NCBI GenBank assembly: GCA_023392635.1
Contig: JAEVYS010000037.1
Span: forward strand, 1-64,000
Length of the DNA stretch: 64,000 bases
Source of the DNA: Actinomycetes bacterium
GTDB lineage: Bacteria > Actinomycetota > Actinomycetes > Propionibacteriales > Propionibacteriaceae
Direction: 5' to 3'
Below are positions 27,396 through 35,363 of the stretch, piece by piece. A model generated the notes under the pieces. The model saw nothing but the letters and a program-made list of their open reading frames with translations. It searched no databases and was not told the origin of the DNA. Position numbers and translations under genes: made by a program. How positions within the stretch are numbered: position 1 is the stretch's first letter; the number at the start of each line of letters is the position of its first letter.

Positions 27396-27499
27396 CCACC
27401 ACAAGGACCTCGAGTACTGACCCTCACCCGCGCTCAACGAATCTGGATCTGTTCCTCTCGATTCGGCGCCCGCGCGGCCGCCAGGGTCGATCTGGGGGC

Positions 27500-27690
27500 A
27501 GATTCGTGGCTTCGGCACGAGCCCGAGGTCGGCGATGCTCGCGCCGCAGGCTTCGAAGATCCGTAGCCCGCGCCGGCCGAGCATGGCGACCAGCGCGAAA
27601 TCGTTGGGGTTGTCCGAGTCCCTTGCCGTCGCCGGCATCGGCTCGAACTGCGGCCAGGCCAGATCCTGTCGCAGAAGGCGAACGGGTCCT
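27500..27690 (-). pseudogene. Relic of a tyrosine integrase (central fragment)
   Basis: One frame reads NPNDFALVAMLGRRGLRIFE then ACGASIADLG, nearly matching NRNDFALVAMLGLLGLRIFE in the intact integrase at 31481-32395. The nucleotide match covers about 27524-27652 versus 31891-32020. Sequence on both sides is unrelated and no catalytic HxxR or Tyr remains. It marks a former element of the same integrase family about 4 kb from the intact copy, on the same strand. Confidence 0.75.
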
Positions 27691-27759
27691 CCGTTTCACC
27701 CCCAGCGCGTAGCGAGCTGCGGCAAGCTGATCCCGGCTCCACCAGCATCTAGGACACCT

Positions 27760-28410
27760 GTGTACATCCGCCCCTTCGCCATCGTCGCTGCATTCCTGCT
27801 CACCGGCTGCGCGGTCACCCCGCCGTCCGACGCGATGCCGCCCTCCCCGGCACCGACCGTGACCGTAACGATGTGGCCCGCCCCTGCTGATGAGCCGGTC
27901 GACGAACCGACAGTCGAGCCCTCCGAGGAGCCGACCCCGGAGCCGACCGGTTGGAGCCCGGAGGACGTGGGGGATCGTTCCGCCGGTCAGCAGACCCGGG
28001 AGACGGACGTTGTCCGGTGGCGGCTGGTGGCTGACCTGCTCGGCAAGCCGGTCAAGAAGTCGTTCGATGCGATCGTTCGCAGCGCGGCCTACAACCCCGA
28101 CGGTGCGTCAACGAAGACGGTGACGTTCTCGCTGGACCGGTTGAAGTGGAACCCGGAGTGGTCCGACGGCAGCGATGTGCCCATCTGGCTGAATCCGAAG
28201 CTGAAGTGGGAGACCGTCACCTCGGGCGACCTGCTGGTCCTCGTGATGGCCGGCGACGGGCCACACCAGCTACCCGTCGCTGAGCTGCCGACCTACCTGA
28301 AGGCAGAGGCCGCGCGCGCGAAGGAGATGGGTAACGATTACTGGACCCCGTTCACCGTGTACACGGTCCACGGCACGCCGGTCGCGCTGGTCGAGTGGTA
28401 CCTGCCCTGA
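27760..28410 (+). CDS. Hypothetical lipoprotein
   Basis: No family is recognised. The 216-residue product begins VYIRPFAIVAAFLLTGC, a short lipoprotein signal with Cys17. A Pro/Glu/Thr-rich linker (about residues 24-66) follows, then a compact domain with WRLVADLLGKP, TFSLDRLKWNPEW and YTVHGTPVALVEWYLP. Repeated aromatic and beta-type segments suggest an extracytoplasmic beta-rich domain. AGGA precedes GTG 27760. It sits just downstream of the integrase relic. Confidence 0.7.
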   Translation: MYIRPFAIVAAFLLTGCAVTPPSDAMPPSPAPTVTVTMWPAPADEPVDEPTVEPSEEPTPEPTGWSPEDVGDRSAGQQTRETDVVRWRLVADLLGKPVKKSFDAIVRSAAYNPDGASTKTVTFSLDRLKWNPEWSDGSDVPIWLNPKLKWETVTSGDLLVLVMAGDGPHQLPVAELPTYLKAEAARAKEMGNDYWTPFTVYTVHGTPVALVEWYLP

Positions 28411-28750
28411 CCGCAGTTAGTGCCGGTCGCGCAATCCGGCGACGCGTCCGCGACCTCACCGCCAGATCACTGCTCGGCGACCAAGAGGCCGGATCAGTTC
28501 GCGGGATCGACCCGGGCAGTGGTGGTTCGGGACGTCGCTGAGGATGCTTGCGTGGCGCGGGTTGCGGCTCGTGCGACAGCCGCTCACCGCTCGACAAGCA
28601 CCACAACACGGTCAGCCAAGCCCTGGTACGGCTCGACCCCATCATGCCGGATGGCGCCCCCGCGGGCACCCTGCATTCGGCGAGACCAAGCGCCGCGAGG
28701 CGAAGTCGTTCCTTGTGGCGACGGACGGTGCACGCGCCTGGCAGCACTAT
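28411..28750. other. Intergenic stretch without a recognisable gene
   Basis: Neither strand shows a frame with consistent coding bias. It lies between the lipoprotein gene and the nucleotidyltransferase relic and may be degenerate accessory DNA. Confidence 0.35.
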
Positions 28751-28751
28751 T

Positions 28752-28965
28752 GCCAGCCGGGCTGTGGACTTCTGGGTTGGCAGGGTCATTCGACCTCACG
28801 ACGACATCGATGTGGTCGCTTGGCGGCGTGACTACGACGCCATTGAGGAGGCTCTTGAGGCGGAGGAGTTGCGACACGTTCGTTCGGACGACGACGTCGT
28901 GGGGACCCGCTTCCAGTTTGGCGGCAGACAGGGACTGCGCCGAGTGCCAAGCACTTACGCGGATT
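28752..28965 (+). pseudogene. Relic of an aminoglycoside/lincosamide-type nucleotidyltransferase
   Basis: One frame reads AVDFWVGRVIRPHDDIDVVA, then WRRDYDAIEEAL and DDDVVGTRFQFGG. This matches the core of ANT(2'')/Lnu-type adenylyltransferases, including the DDID metal motif. The upstream GGWA part is degenerate (ASRA) and the C-terminal half is absent. It is a fragment and should not be functional. Confidence 0.6.
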
Positions 28966-28999
28966 GCCAAGTAGCCCCACCAGCTGTCTTCCACTTCGC

Positions 29000-29028
29000 C
29001 TACACCGTAGATATGGGCTACGGTGTAG
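29000..29028. promoter_or_regulatory. TetR-type operator upstream of the hydrolase-TetR operon
   Basis: Perfect 11-bp arms CTACACCGTAG (29000-29010) and CTACGGTGTAG (29018-29028) flank a 7-nt spacer, 22 bp before the hydrolase start. TAGATA at 29008-29013 could be the -10 element within it. The second gene of the operon encodes a TetR regulator, so autorepression is the simplest reading. Confidence 0.8.
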
Positions 29029-29050
29029 ACCTGAGGGAATGGAGGGGTCT

Positions 29051-29941
29051 GTGACGGCTGATCGCGTGAAGGTTCCCGGGGCGGAGTTGTATTGCGAGGT
29101 TCTCGGGCATGGTCCGGCGCTGCTTCTGATCGCTGGCGGCGGCGGAGACGCCGGAATGTACGAGGAGGTTGTTCCGAAGCTGGCGAAGCGCTTCACGGTG
29201 CTGACCTACGACCGCCGTGGCAACTCGCGCAGCCGGCTCACCGGCGCAGACCCGGACATCGGCATCGCAGCTCAGATGGGCGATGCCGTGGCTGTTCTTG
29301 ATCACCATGGCGCGGATCGTGCACACATCTTCGGCAGCAGTAGTGGCGCCCTCATCGCGCTGGACCTGTTGGCCCGCCACCCCACCCGGGTGGCCAGCCT
29401 CGTCGCCCATGAGCCGCCACTGATGTCCCTCCTGCCGGATGACAGCCCCGAGCGGCAGGAGCTTGTGTCGATACTCGACCTCGCCAAGAAGAGCCCGCTG
29501 CGCGCCTACGCTGCCTTCGGCGCAATGACCATGACGAACCCGCCATGGCTGTTCCGTTCACCTTTGGGCCAGGCCACCATTGCTGGCGCAGCCCGCGTCG
29601 CTCTGGTGCTCGGGGCTGCTTGGCGTCGGCTCACAGGAAGGCAGCCAGATTCGATGACACGCCAGTTGGGCAATGCAGACCTTCTCCTGCGCCGTGAGTT
29701 GCCGGTCATCGCGTTCGAATATGAGGCCGACGAGCAGGCGCTCCGGAGTGTCGATGTGCCGTGGTGTCTGGCAGTGGGACAGGAAAGCGCCGGGAAGCCC
29801 TACCATCGGCCCGCGCTGGTCCTGAGCCAGCGCCTTGGGGTGCCGTGTGAGGTCCTTCCTGGCGGGCACGCCTTGTATGTCGAAGACCCTGCAGCCTTCG
29901 CGAGCGCCTTGCTGAACGTGCTCGAGGGTCTTGCCGGATGA
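29051..29941 (+). CDS. Alpha/beta fold hydrolase
   Basis: The 296-residue hydrolase has the oxyanion region LLIAGGGGD, the strand TVLTYDRRGNSRS, nucleophile elbow FGSSSGALIAL (Ser in G-S-S-S-G) and catalytic His in PGGHALYVEDP. It is of the esterase/haloperoxidase-like type; the substrate is unknown. GGAGGGG 4 nt before GTG 29051 sets the start, and ATG 29039 is an in-frame alternative. It lies under a perfect palindrome and overlaps the TetR gene by ATGA, so it is probably the target of that regulator. Confidence 0.88.
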   Translation: MTADRVKVPGAELYCEVLGHGPALLLIAGGGGDAGMYEEVVPKLAKRFTVLTYDRRGNSRSRLTGADPDIGIAAQMGDAVAVLDHHGADRAHIFGSSSGALIALDLLARHPTRVASLVAHEPPLMSLLPDDSPERQELVSILDLAKKSPLRAYAAFGAMTMTNPPWLFRSPLGQATIAGAARVALVLGAAWRRLTGRQPDSMTRQLGNADLLLRRELPVIAFEYEADEQALRSVDVPWCLAVGQESAGKPYHRPALVLSQRLGVPCEVLPGGHALYVEDPAAFASALLNVLEGLAG

Positions 29942-30576
29942 GCGGCGCGTCGATCCCACCGCCCCCGATGCGCCCCTCACTTGATCGGGAGTACCTCGCT
30001 CGGGCCGCTCTCGCCGTGATCGACTCCGACGGCCTGGACAGGTTCTCGATGCGACGGCTGGGCGCGGCCATCGGGGTTGACCCAATGGCCGCCTACCGGC
30101 ACTTCGAGGACAGGGAAGCCCTCTTCGACGGCATCGCTGAGGCGATCTTCGCCGAGACCGACACCGCGTCCCTGCCTTGGGAATCACCGTGGGCCGATCT
30201 TGCCGAGAAGTACTGCAATCGACTACGAGAGGCCCTACTGCGGCATCCACACGCGGTCGCCATCTTCGCGACCAGACCGCTGCGCTCTCCGGAGTCGCTA
30301 CAGGCGGGCGTGCGCATGCTCGCCAAGATCGAGGACGCAGGCATCACGAGTCCCACTGCTCTGCGAATCCTACGCTGCCTGCGGGAGTACACGGTCGGGC
30401 ACGCGCTGAGCGTCTCCACACTCCAGTTGGAAGGGCAGCGGCGGAGCCGAAAGCCCGCGTCGAGCGACGTCGAATACAACACGCTCGCCCAGGCGTCCGA
30501 CCAGACCACACCCGACGACCACTTCACCATCGGACTGCAGGCGATGCTGCGCGGCTTCACGTGGCAGTTCGGCTAG
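29938..30576 (+). CDS. TetR-family transcriptional regulator
   Basis: The 212-residue repressor has an N-terminal HTH at residues about 20-65 (FSMRRLGAAIGVDPMAAYRHF) and a C-terminal ligand domain like the tetracycline-repressor class. Its start overlaps the hydrolase stop as ATGA. It should bind the palindrome at 29000-29028 and release it on binding an unknown ligand, perhaps the hydrolase substrate. Confidence 0.9.
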   Translation: MSGASIPPPPMRPSLDREYLARAALAVIDSDGLDRFSMRRLGAAIGVDPMAAYRHFEDREALFDGIAEAIFAETDTASLPWESPWADLAEKYCNRLREALLRHPHAVAIFATRPLRSPESLQAGVRMLAKIEDAGITSPTALRILRCLREYTVGHALSVSTLQLEGQRRSRKPASSDVEYNTLAQASDQTTPDDHFTIGLQAMLRGFTWQFG

Positions 30577-30682
30577 TCTCGCCGACTCACGGTCACAGGC
30601 AACAGGCCGCGCGGGCTTGACTGGCCAGGTTCATACGGTACTCAGCCTCGCGCCGCCGTCCGGCGGTGCCTACGCTCGCTGT

Positions 30683-31426
30683 GTGCGAGGAAGGTCGAAC
30701 CTGTGGCTGCTGGCTGCGGTGCTGATCGCGGCTGGCGCTGCCCTCGAGGCGGTCGCCGTCATGCTTTATTGGCGGCCGTGTGCGGGGAGCATGCTCAATG
30801 GCAGCATCCTGCGCGGCTACCGGTACGAGTCGGAGTTCACCGTGGAGTGTCTGGCCGCGATGGATCGGGCGCCGATGTTCGTCCTGCCCCAGCCGGGCTC
30901 GGGCTGGACACTGATCGGTTCGTTGGGTGCAGCGGCGGGAGTTCTGCTGGCCTGCGCTTGGCTGGTGCTGCTGCCTGCCCTGCGGCTACCGCGGCTGGTC
31001 ACGTCGGCAGCCACGCTTCCTGGACTCCTGGGGATTGCACTGGCCATCAACTCCGCCGTGATGTCGCTCGGCCCCGAAACCGCCGACGATGCGTTCGGCC
31101 GTGCCCTGGCGGTCTTGATCGAAGTGTCTGCGCTGCTCGCCTTGGTCGCTATCGGTGCGGCTGGGGTCATGGGGATGCTGCTGGCCCGATCCGCGATCGT
31201 GGTTTGCGCTGCGACCTCGACTGGCCTGTTCCACCAGATCAGCGAGTACATCGCCGCAGTGGCCTTCAGCGACGCCAACTGGGACGCCCCTCCGGGCTCG
31301 GGCTCCTTCACCGTCGTCATGTGCCTGCTGGCGGCCTTCGCAACGATGCTGTTCTGGTGGCTTGACAGCCGCGCAAACCGGATTCCGTCGGCGTCGCCGA
31401 CCAGCGCAACATCGGTTACCAGCTAA
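30683..31426 (+). CDS. Integral membrane protein of unknown function
   Basis: No family is recognised. The 247-residue product has five likely membrane segments (about residues 8-28, 77-104, 112-131, 141-175 and 208-227) with an extracytoplasmic loop containing two Cys (CAGSML, VECLAAM). GTG 30683 is the suggested start, with TACGCT 6-7 nt upstream as a possible -10 of a leaderless transcript. A TTG at 30617 would add 22 residues without family support. Confidence 0.6.
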   Translation: MRGRSNLWLLAAVLIAAGAALEAVAVMLYWRPCAGSMLNGSILRGYRYESEFTVECLAAMDRAPMFVLPQPGSGWTLIGSLGAAAGVLLACAWLVLLPALRLPRLVTSAATLPGLLGIALAINSAVMSLGPETADDAFGRALAVLIEVSALLALVAIGAAGVMGMLLARSAIVVCAATSTGLFHQISEYIAAVAFSDANWDAPPGSGSFTVVMCLLAAFATMLFWWLDSRANRIPSASPTSATSVTS

Positions 31427-31480
31427 CTGCTGGCCGCCGTCCCGAAACTCTCGCGAGGTCGGCGGCAGAGTCGGATGGTT

Positions 31481-32395
31481 CTAGGTCCCGGAGGCCATGT
31501 AGGCGGCGAGGATGTAGTTGGGGTGCCGGTCGAGGCTCTTGCGGGCTCGGTCGTAGCGCATGGTCGTGCGTGGGTCGGCGTGTCGTGCAGCGATCTGCAC
31601 ATCACGCAGGTCGACCCCGGCGTCGAGCATTGTCGTGACGAAGGTGTGCCGCAGCATGTGCGGATGCATCCTGGGCAGTCGGACGTTCGCCGCGAGGGCG
31701 AGCCTGCGTAGTCGTCGGGTGGCCGCATGCCTGTCCATTCGTGCCCCGCGCCGGTTCAGCAGGATCGGGCCTTCTTCACGGCTGGCGACGGCTCGTTCCA
31801 CGGCTCTGGCGACGGCGGGTGGGAGTGGGGTGAGGACGACCTTGCCGCCTTTGCCGTGTACCTTCAGCACCCGGTGGCCGTGTTCTTCACCGAGGTCGGC
31901 GATGTTCGCGCTGCAGGCTTCGAAGATCCGTAGGCCCAGGAGGCCAAGCATGGCGACCAATGCGAAGTCATTCCGGTTGGTTGAGTCCCTGGCCGCGGCA
32001 AGCATGGCTTCGAACTGCAGGTGCGACAGCCCTAGTGTCGGGGATTCGGGTGGCACGTTTGGTCGGCGCACGTAATCGGCCGGGGAGGTGGGCAGGACTT
32101 GGTCGATCACGCAGGTTCGGTAGAAGCCGGCGACCACCGACATCCGCCGCGACACGGTCGAGGGCTTGAGCCGGCGGATCTCCTGCATCCACCGGACGTA
32201 CAACTCGATGTGCACCCGTTGCGCAGCCAGCGGTGGCAGCCGCCGCTCGGTGCACCAGGTGAGGAACGCGCGTAGGTCAGATTCGGTGTGGACGCGGGTG
32301 GCGTCCTTGAACCTGGCCAGATAGGCAGCGACCGCCCGAATCAACGGGTCGGTATCGGCGAGCAACACCGGAAACAGAACAGGCTGGATACTCAT
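31481..32395 (-). CDS. Tyrosine-family site-specific recombinase
   Basis: The 304-residue XerC/D-like integrase has an N-terminal SAM-like domain at about residues 15-105 (RVHTESDLRAFLTWCTERRL). The catalytic domain shows Arg in GLLGLRIFEAC, Lys in VHGKGGK, HxxR in HPHMLRHTF, a His in ARHADPRTT, and the nucleophile Tyr in MRYDRAR. All residues are present, so it may be active. ATG 32395 is the likely start. A diverged fragment of a sister copy lies at about 27.5 kb. This fold serves integrative elements and gene shuffling; no att site was recognised. Confidence 0.88.
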   Translation of the reverse strand: MSIQPVLFPVLLADTDPLIRAVAAYLARFKDATRVHTESDLRAFLTWCTERRLPPLAAQRVHIELYVRWMQEIRRLKPSTVSRRMSVVAGFYRTCVIDQVLPTSPADYVRRPNVPPESPTLGLSHLQFEAMLAAARDSTNRNDFALVAMLGLLGLRIFEACSANIADLGEEHGHRVLKVHGKGGKVVLTPLPPAVARAVERAVASREEGPILLNRRGARMDRHAATRRLRRLALAANVRLPRMHPHMLRHTFVTTMLDAGVDLRDVQIAARHADPRTTMRYDRARKSLDRHPNYILAAYMASGT

Positions 32396-32427
32396 CCCCG
32401 GATCGTCCCGCCGCACCGGGCAAAGCG

Positions 32428-32667
32428 TCAGGGCAGCAGGTCCCAGTACTGCTTGCGGGCCGGCATCGCGTGGATCACCATCTCTTCGCCACCCTCGAAC
32501 ACCAAGACCACGGTCTCCAGCAACCTCGCATGGGTGTCGAACCCGAGCCGCAGCTCGCGAAGCGGCGGGCCGTCGTCCAGCGGCTCGACCCACAGTGCCC
32601 ACTCAGCGGCCTGCTCGACATCTTCAGCGGCTATCCCGTGCTTGAGGGCGCTGGCGTGGACCTTCAC
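32428..32667 (-). CDS. Putative small toxin-like partner of a CopG-type antitoxin
   Basis: The 79-residue product starts MKVHASALKHGIAAEDVEQA and ends IHAMPARKQYWDLLP, a layout reminiscent of BrnT-like RNase toxins. I cannot confirm the family. GTG 32667 overlaps the stop of the CopG-like gene as GTGA, the normal coupling in antitoxin-first type II pairs. Toxicity is inference. Confidence 0.6.
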   Translation of the reverse strand: MKVHASALKHGIAAEDVEQAAEWALWVEPLDDGPPLRELRLGFDTHARLLETVVLVFEGGEEMVIHAMPARKQYWDLLP

Positions 32668-32894
32668 GCCGCGAAATGCGCCAGTGCGGCCCGGATCGCC
32701 TCCGAGCGGCTCAAGTCGTGGCGCTTCGCGGCAGCGTCCAGAGCCTCCAACTCCTCAGCCGTCAGGCGCACCGCAACCACTTGCGCCGGCTCTGCGCCAC
32801 GCCCAGGGCGGCCCCGCCCGCGACGCTTCAACTCGGCGACGTCGTAACCGGCATCAGCCTCCTCGGCCCACTTCTGGATCTGCTCGTCACTCAC
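32664..32894 (-). CDS. Ribbon-helix-helix (CopG-type) protein, putative antitoxin
   Basis: The 76-residue protein has a charged N-terminal region (VSDEQIQKWAEEADAGYD) and a C-terminal ribbon-helix-helix: VVAVRLTAEELEALDAAAKR then HDLSRSEAIRAAL. GTG 32894 or 32897 are possible starts. TATACG (minus strand, 32906-32911) is close upstream, so the mRNA may be nearly leaderless. It should dimerise, bind DNA upstream and neutralise the partner protein. Confidence 0.75.
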   Translation of the reverse strand: MSDEQIQKWAEEADAGYDVAELKRRGRGRPGRGAEPAQVVAVRLTAEELEALDAAAKRHDLSRSEAIRAALAHFAA

Positions 32895-32922
32895 CACACC
32901 CAAATCGTATAACGAAAATCTC

Positions 32923-32938
32923 TGGCGGCAAGACGCCA
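32923..32938. promoter_or_regulatory. Inverted repeat upstream of the CopG-like gene
   Basis: TGGCG (32923-32927) and CGCCA (32934-32938) flank GCAAGA, next to the presumed -35 region of the antitoxin gene. It is a candidate RHH operator, with the related word TGGCG again at 32942-32946. Confidence 0.4.
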
Positions 32939-32964
32939 ACCTGGCGAAATGGCCGCGCACCGAC

Positions 32965-32983
32965 GGCGGCAGTTCCGGATGTT
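32965..32983. repeat. Dispersed short repeat, copy 1
   Basis: GCGGCAGTTCCGGATGTT belongs to a short intergenic motif seen six times between 32.9 and 35.4 kb (consensus about CGGCANNTNNGGNYGNT). This copy lies between the antitoxin promoter and the zinc-ribbon gene. Confidence 0.5.
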
Positions 32984-33029
32984 TTGATTGGGGCCGAATG
33001 AGTTGTCGTGCGGGTGCTTCACTTTGGTC

Positions 33030-33749
33030 ATGCTGAACTGGTCGCAGCTTCGCGATGTCTATGGCCCGGCCGGCGACATCCCCGGTCTGCGCGAGGTGGC
33101 GGCGAGCGAAACGAGTTGGGACGCCCCAGTCTGGGACGAGCTGTGGGGGCGGCTTTGTCACCAGGGCAGCGTGGCACCAGCCAGCTACGCCGCAGTGCCG
33201 GCGCTATGCGATATCGCCAGGTCCAGGCCCGAAGTCGCAACCGACCCGGCTCTGTTTCTCGCTGCCGCGATTCTGTCCTCCATCGCCGGGCCCGTTCCGC
33301 GGGAGGTCGTTCGTGCCGAGCATGCGCAACTGGTGGAGGCGATGCGACCGCTGGCCAGGCACAAGCTGACTTTGGTGACCGATCGGACCGACTTCGTGTA
33401 TGCGCTGCAGAACGTCGCCGTCTTCGAGGACCTTGGTGTGTGGCAGCGCGAGTTGGAGGGACTCGCCAACCAAGAGGTGGAACTCGAATGCCCAGCCTGC
33501 GGTGATCATGTGTACCTGGAACTGACCGAGTTAGATTCGATCGCGAGCCTTGAGCCCGACGACCTAGACGCGGGCACGCGACTTGAGCCTGCGGCCCGAT
33601 CCGATCTGACGGAACCAGAGTCGATCCTTCTCGATCTAGCTGGTGCCCACCGTCAGCAACAGATTCAAGACCAGCTCCTGCAGGTCTTCGGCCACTTCAC
33701 TTGCCCCGCCTGTGGCCACCGCGTGCGGATCAAAGCAGCGCTCGGCTGA
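33030..33749 (+). CDS. Hypothetical protein with C-terminal zinc-ribbon motifs
   Basis: No named family is assigned. The 239-residue protein has an all-helical N-terminal part with WDELWGRLCHQGSVAPASYA, a pattern I associate with helical repeat proteins of the SUKH/immunity-neighbour type (weak recognition). Two CPACG motifs follow (CPACGDH at about residue 155 and CPACGHR near the end), which together could bind one zinc. ATG 33030 is the likely start. The context is accessory DNA next to a toxin-antitoxin-like pair. Confidence 0.7.
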   Translation: MLNWSQLRDVYGPAGDIPGLREVAASETSWDAPVWDELWGRLCHQGSVAPASYAAVPALCDIARSRPEVATDPALFLAAAILSSIAGPVPREVVRAEHAQLVEAMRPLARHKLTLVTDRTDFVYALQNVAVFEDLGVWQRELEGLANQEVELECPACGDHVYLELTELDSIASLEPDDLDAGTRLEPAARSDLTEPESILLDLAGAHRQQQIQDQLLQVFGHFTCPACGHRVRIKAALG

Positions 33750-33800
33750 GATCAGGCGGAGGCGCGCGCCCGCGATCACCGCGGTAAGTCCGGACGGCTC

Positions 33801-34049
33801 TCAGAGTTCCTTGGCAGTGAGTCGAATGGCTTCGTAGCTGCGGGCTGAGGCGTTGATGGAGCACGCTTGTGCGTACTGCTGTGCGTCCTCACGGGTTGGA
33901 AAACGACGCGCCTGTGAGACGCGAGGGCCCCAGGGCTGGCCCTGGCGCTGGCCGTCCTCGCACAGGTAGAGGACTCTGCCGTCGTTGAGATGCACGGCAA
34001 CTCCCCACTCGTCCTTATGCCGCGAGTGGCTTGACGACCATTTGCTCAC
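33801..34049 (-). CDS. Small hypothetical protein
   Basis: The 82-residue frame from GTG 34049 contains WGVAVHLNDGRVLYLCEDGQ and RRFPTREDAQQYAQ, which looks like a small beta-alpha domain. I do not recognise the family. No strong ribosome binding site is seen. It precedes the stop of the next minus-strand gene by only 30 bp and may be co-transcribed with it. Confidence 0.5.
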   Translation of the reverse strand: MSKWSSSHSRHKDEWGVAVHLNDGRVLYLCEDGQRQGQPWGPRVSQARRFPTREDAQQYAQACSINASARSYEAIRLTAKEL

Positions 34050-34070
34050 CCCAAGGAGGATGACACAGAT

Positions 34071-34089
34071 CGCGGCAAATCAGGATGTT
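34071..34089. repeat. Dispersed short repeat, copy 2
   Basis: CGCGGCAAATCAGGATGTT overlaps the stop codon of the minus-strand membrane-protein gene. It matches copy 1 and the end of the tandem array at 34764-34782. Confidence 0.5.
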
Positions 34090-34529
34090 CCGGGCTGGCG
34101 TTTCGTGTACTCCCGCGGGACCGACAACGCGTTCCTCAGATCACCGATCCATCGCTCGACTCGACGGTCGGAAGTGTCGCTGATGGACCAGAAGGCCCAG
34201 GCGCGCTCGTCGCCAACCAGCCTGAGGCAGGGCTGGGGCATGAACGAGAAGAAGGTGTTCGACTCGCCAACCTCGACGTCGACGGTTCCCGGCGGGAAGT
34301 GATGCGTCCGGCGCACTGCGCGGACTAGCAGCGAGCCGTCCTGGTCGACTACCGCTTTGGAGGTGGCGAGGCGCCAGCTCAGCCAAGCGGCTGGCCCGAC
34401 AGTGGCCACGGCCAACTGCCACGGGAATGTGCCGGCAATCCAGAAGATGATGTTCGGCCAGACCGCCAACGCGATCACCACCAGTGGCTGAATACACCGA
34501 CTCTTCCAAGGGCGCACGATTGTGGTCAC
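34080..34529 (-). CDS. Membrane protein with a soluble PH-like C-terminal part
   Basis: The 149-residue product has two closely spaced membrane segments (about residues 11-55) and then a beta-rich soluble part: VDQDGSLLVRAVRRTHHF, DVEVGES, CLRLVGDERAWAF. Such bacterial PH-like membrane proteins are common in actinobacteria; the role is unknown. GTG 34529 is fixed by AAGGAGG 6 nt upstream. Longer frames reach 34763 without a site. Confidence 0.7.
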   Translation of the reverse strand: MTTIVRPWKSRCIQPLVVIALAVWPNIIFWIAGTFPWQLAVATVGPAAWLSWRLATSKAVVDQDGSLLVRAVRRTHHFPPGTVDVEVGESNTFFSFMPQPCLRLVGDERAWAFWSISDTSDRRVERWIGDLRNALSVPREYTKRQPGTS

Positions 34530-34643
34530 CCGCAACCTCCTTCGCCGCCTCACTGCCCGCATCTCAGACGATGTCCAATTATCTCTGATGTCTACACGGA
34601 CATACCGGACCTGCTCCGACCCCGACGTCGGCCGTAGACAGTT

Positions 34644-34782
34644 CGCGGCAATTGAGGGCGGTTGTGCTCGGGCGCCGGCCAGCCGAAAGGCTACCCTCGC
34701 ACACCGCGGCAATTGAGGGCGGTCGTGCTCGGGAGGCCGAAGCCTAAGGCTACCCTCGCACACCGCGGCAGATCCGGACGTT
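34644..34782. repeat. Tandem direct repeat, two 60-bp units plus a partial third
   Basis: Unit 1 (34644-34704) and unit 2 (34705-34763) both begin CGCGGCAATTGAGGGCGG and end GGCTACCCTCGCACAC. A partial third (34764-34782) begins CGCGGCAGATCC. The array lies in the gap between divergent genes (34530-34888), where no coding frame is seen. Confidence 0.85.
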
Positions 34783-34888
34783 CTCGTGCCCTACTACCGT
34801 CGTCCCGACACTTAGGCGGAACGCCCTGACGACCTGATGAGCGTAGGTTTCGCACTCGGAGCAATGACCGACTCGATACCTTGTCGTT

Positions 34889-35269
34889 GTGCGTCGTGGA
34901 CTGCTGAAAGACCTCGCGAACACGCCTACCCAGATCGCCTGTGGATGGAGGTTGTACGGCGACCTGCGCCGGCTCAGCCAGATGGTTGGCCTGGTCATAA
35001 CTGTGGACCTGATGGATGGGTCGGCGACGGTCGAGGACCGTGAACTGTCTCCCTCTTTGGAGATCGCGGAGGAGACCAGCAGGTGGCTTAGAGATCGATT
35101 GGAGCGCGACGGCGTACCCGAGGGTACGGTGAGCGCAGCGCGACTCACGATCCGGGCCACCGAACATGAGCCTGGAATGTTGACTTTCGAGTGCGCCACG
35201 GTGCTTGAGACGGAGTCGCGGACTTACCACAGTCGTGAAGTAACTCGCTGGGGCCGCGGCGACTTCTAG
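34889..35269 (+). CDS. Hypothetical protein
   Basis: The 126-residue product is not recognised. It is mixed alpha/beta with RLYGDLRRLSQMVGLVITV at residues 21-39 and an EETSRWLRDRLERDG helix. No signal peptide or membrane segment is obvious. GTG 34889 with TACCTT about 7 nt upstream suggests a leaderless transcript. Confidence 0.55.
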   Translation: MRRGLLKDLANTPTQIACGWRLYGDLRRLSQMVGLVITVDLMDGSATVEDRELSPSLEIAEETSRWLRDRLERDGVPEGTVSAARLTIRATEHEPGMLTFECATVLETESRTYHSREVTRWGRGDF

Positions 35270-35300
35270 CCTGCTGTTCGGCATCATCCACCGCGCGACC

Positions 35301-35319
35301 GGCGGCAATGAGGGCGATT
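35301..35319. repeat. Dispersed short repeat, copy 6
   Basis: GGCGGCAATGAGGGCGATT resembles the start of the 60-bp tandem units. It lies downstream of both flanking convergent genes. Confidence 0.45.
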
Positions 35320-35363
35320 GCTGGAGTCGCTTGCTCGTCCGGGTTGATTTCGGCAGCCCTCGG

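Noticed and set aside
34644..34782. CRISPR array
   Set aside because: Only two full 60-bp units directly abut without spacers.
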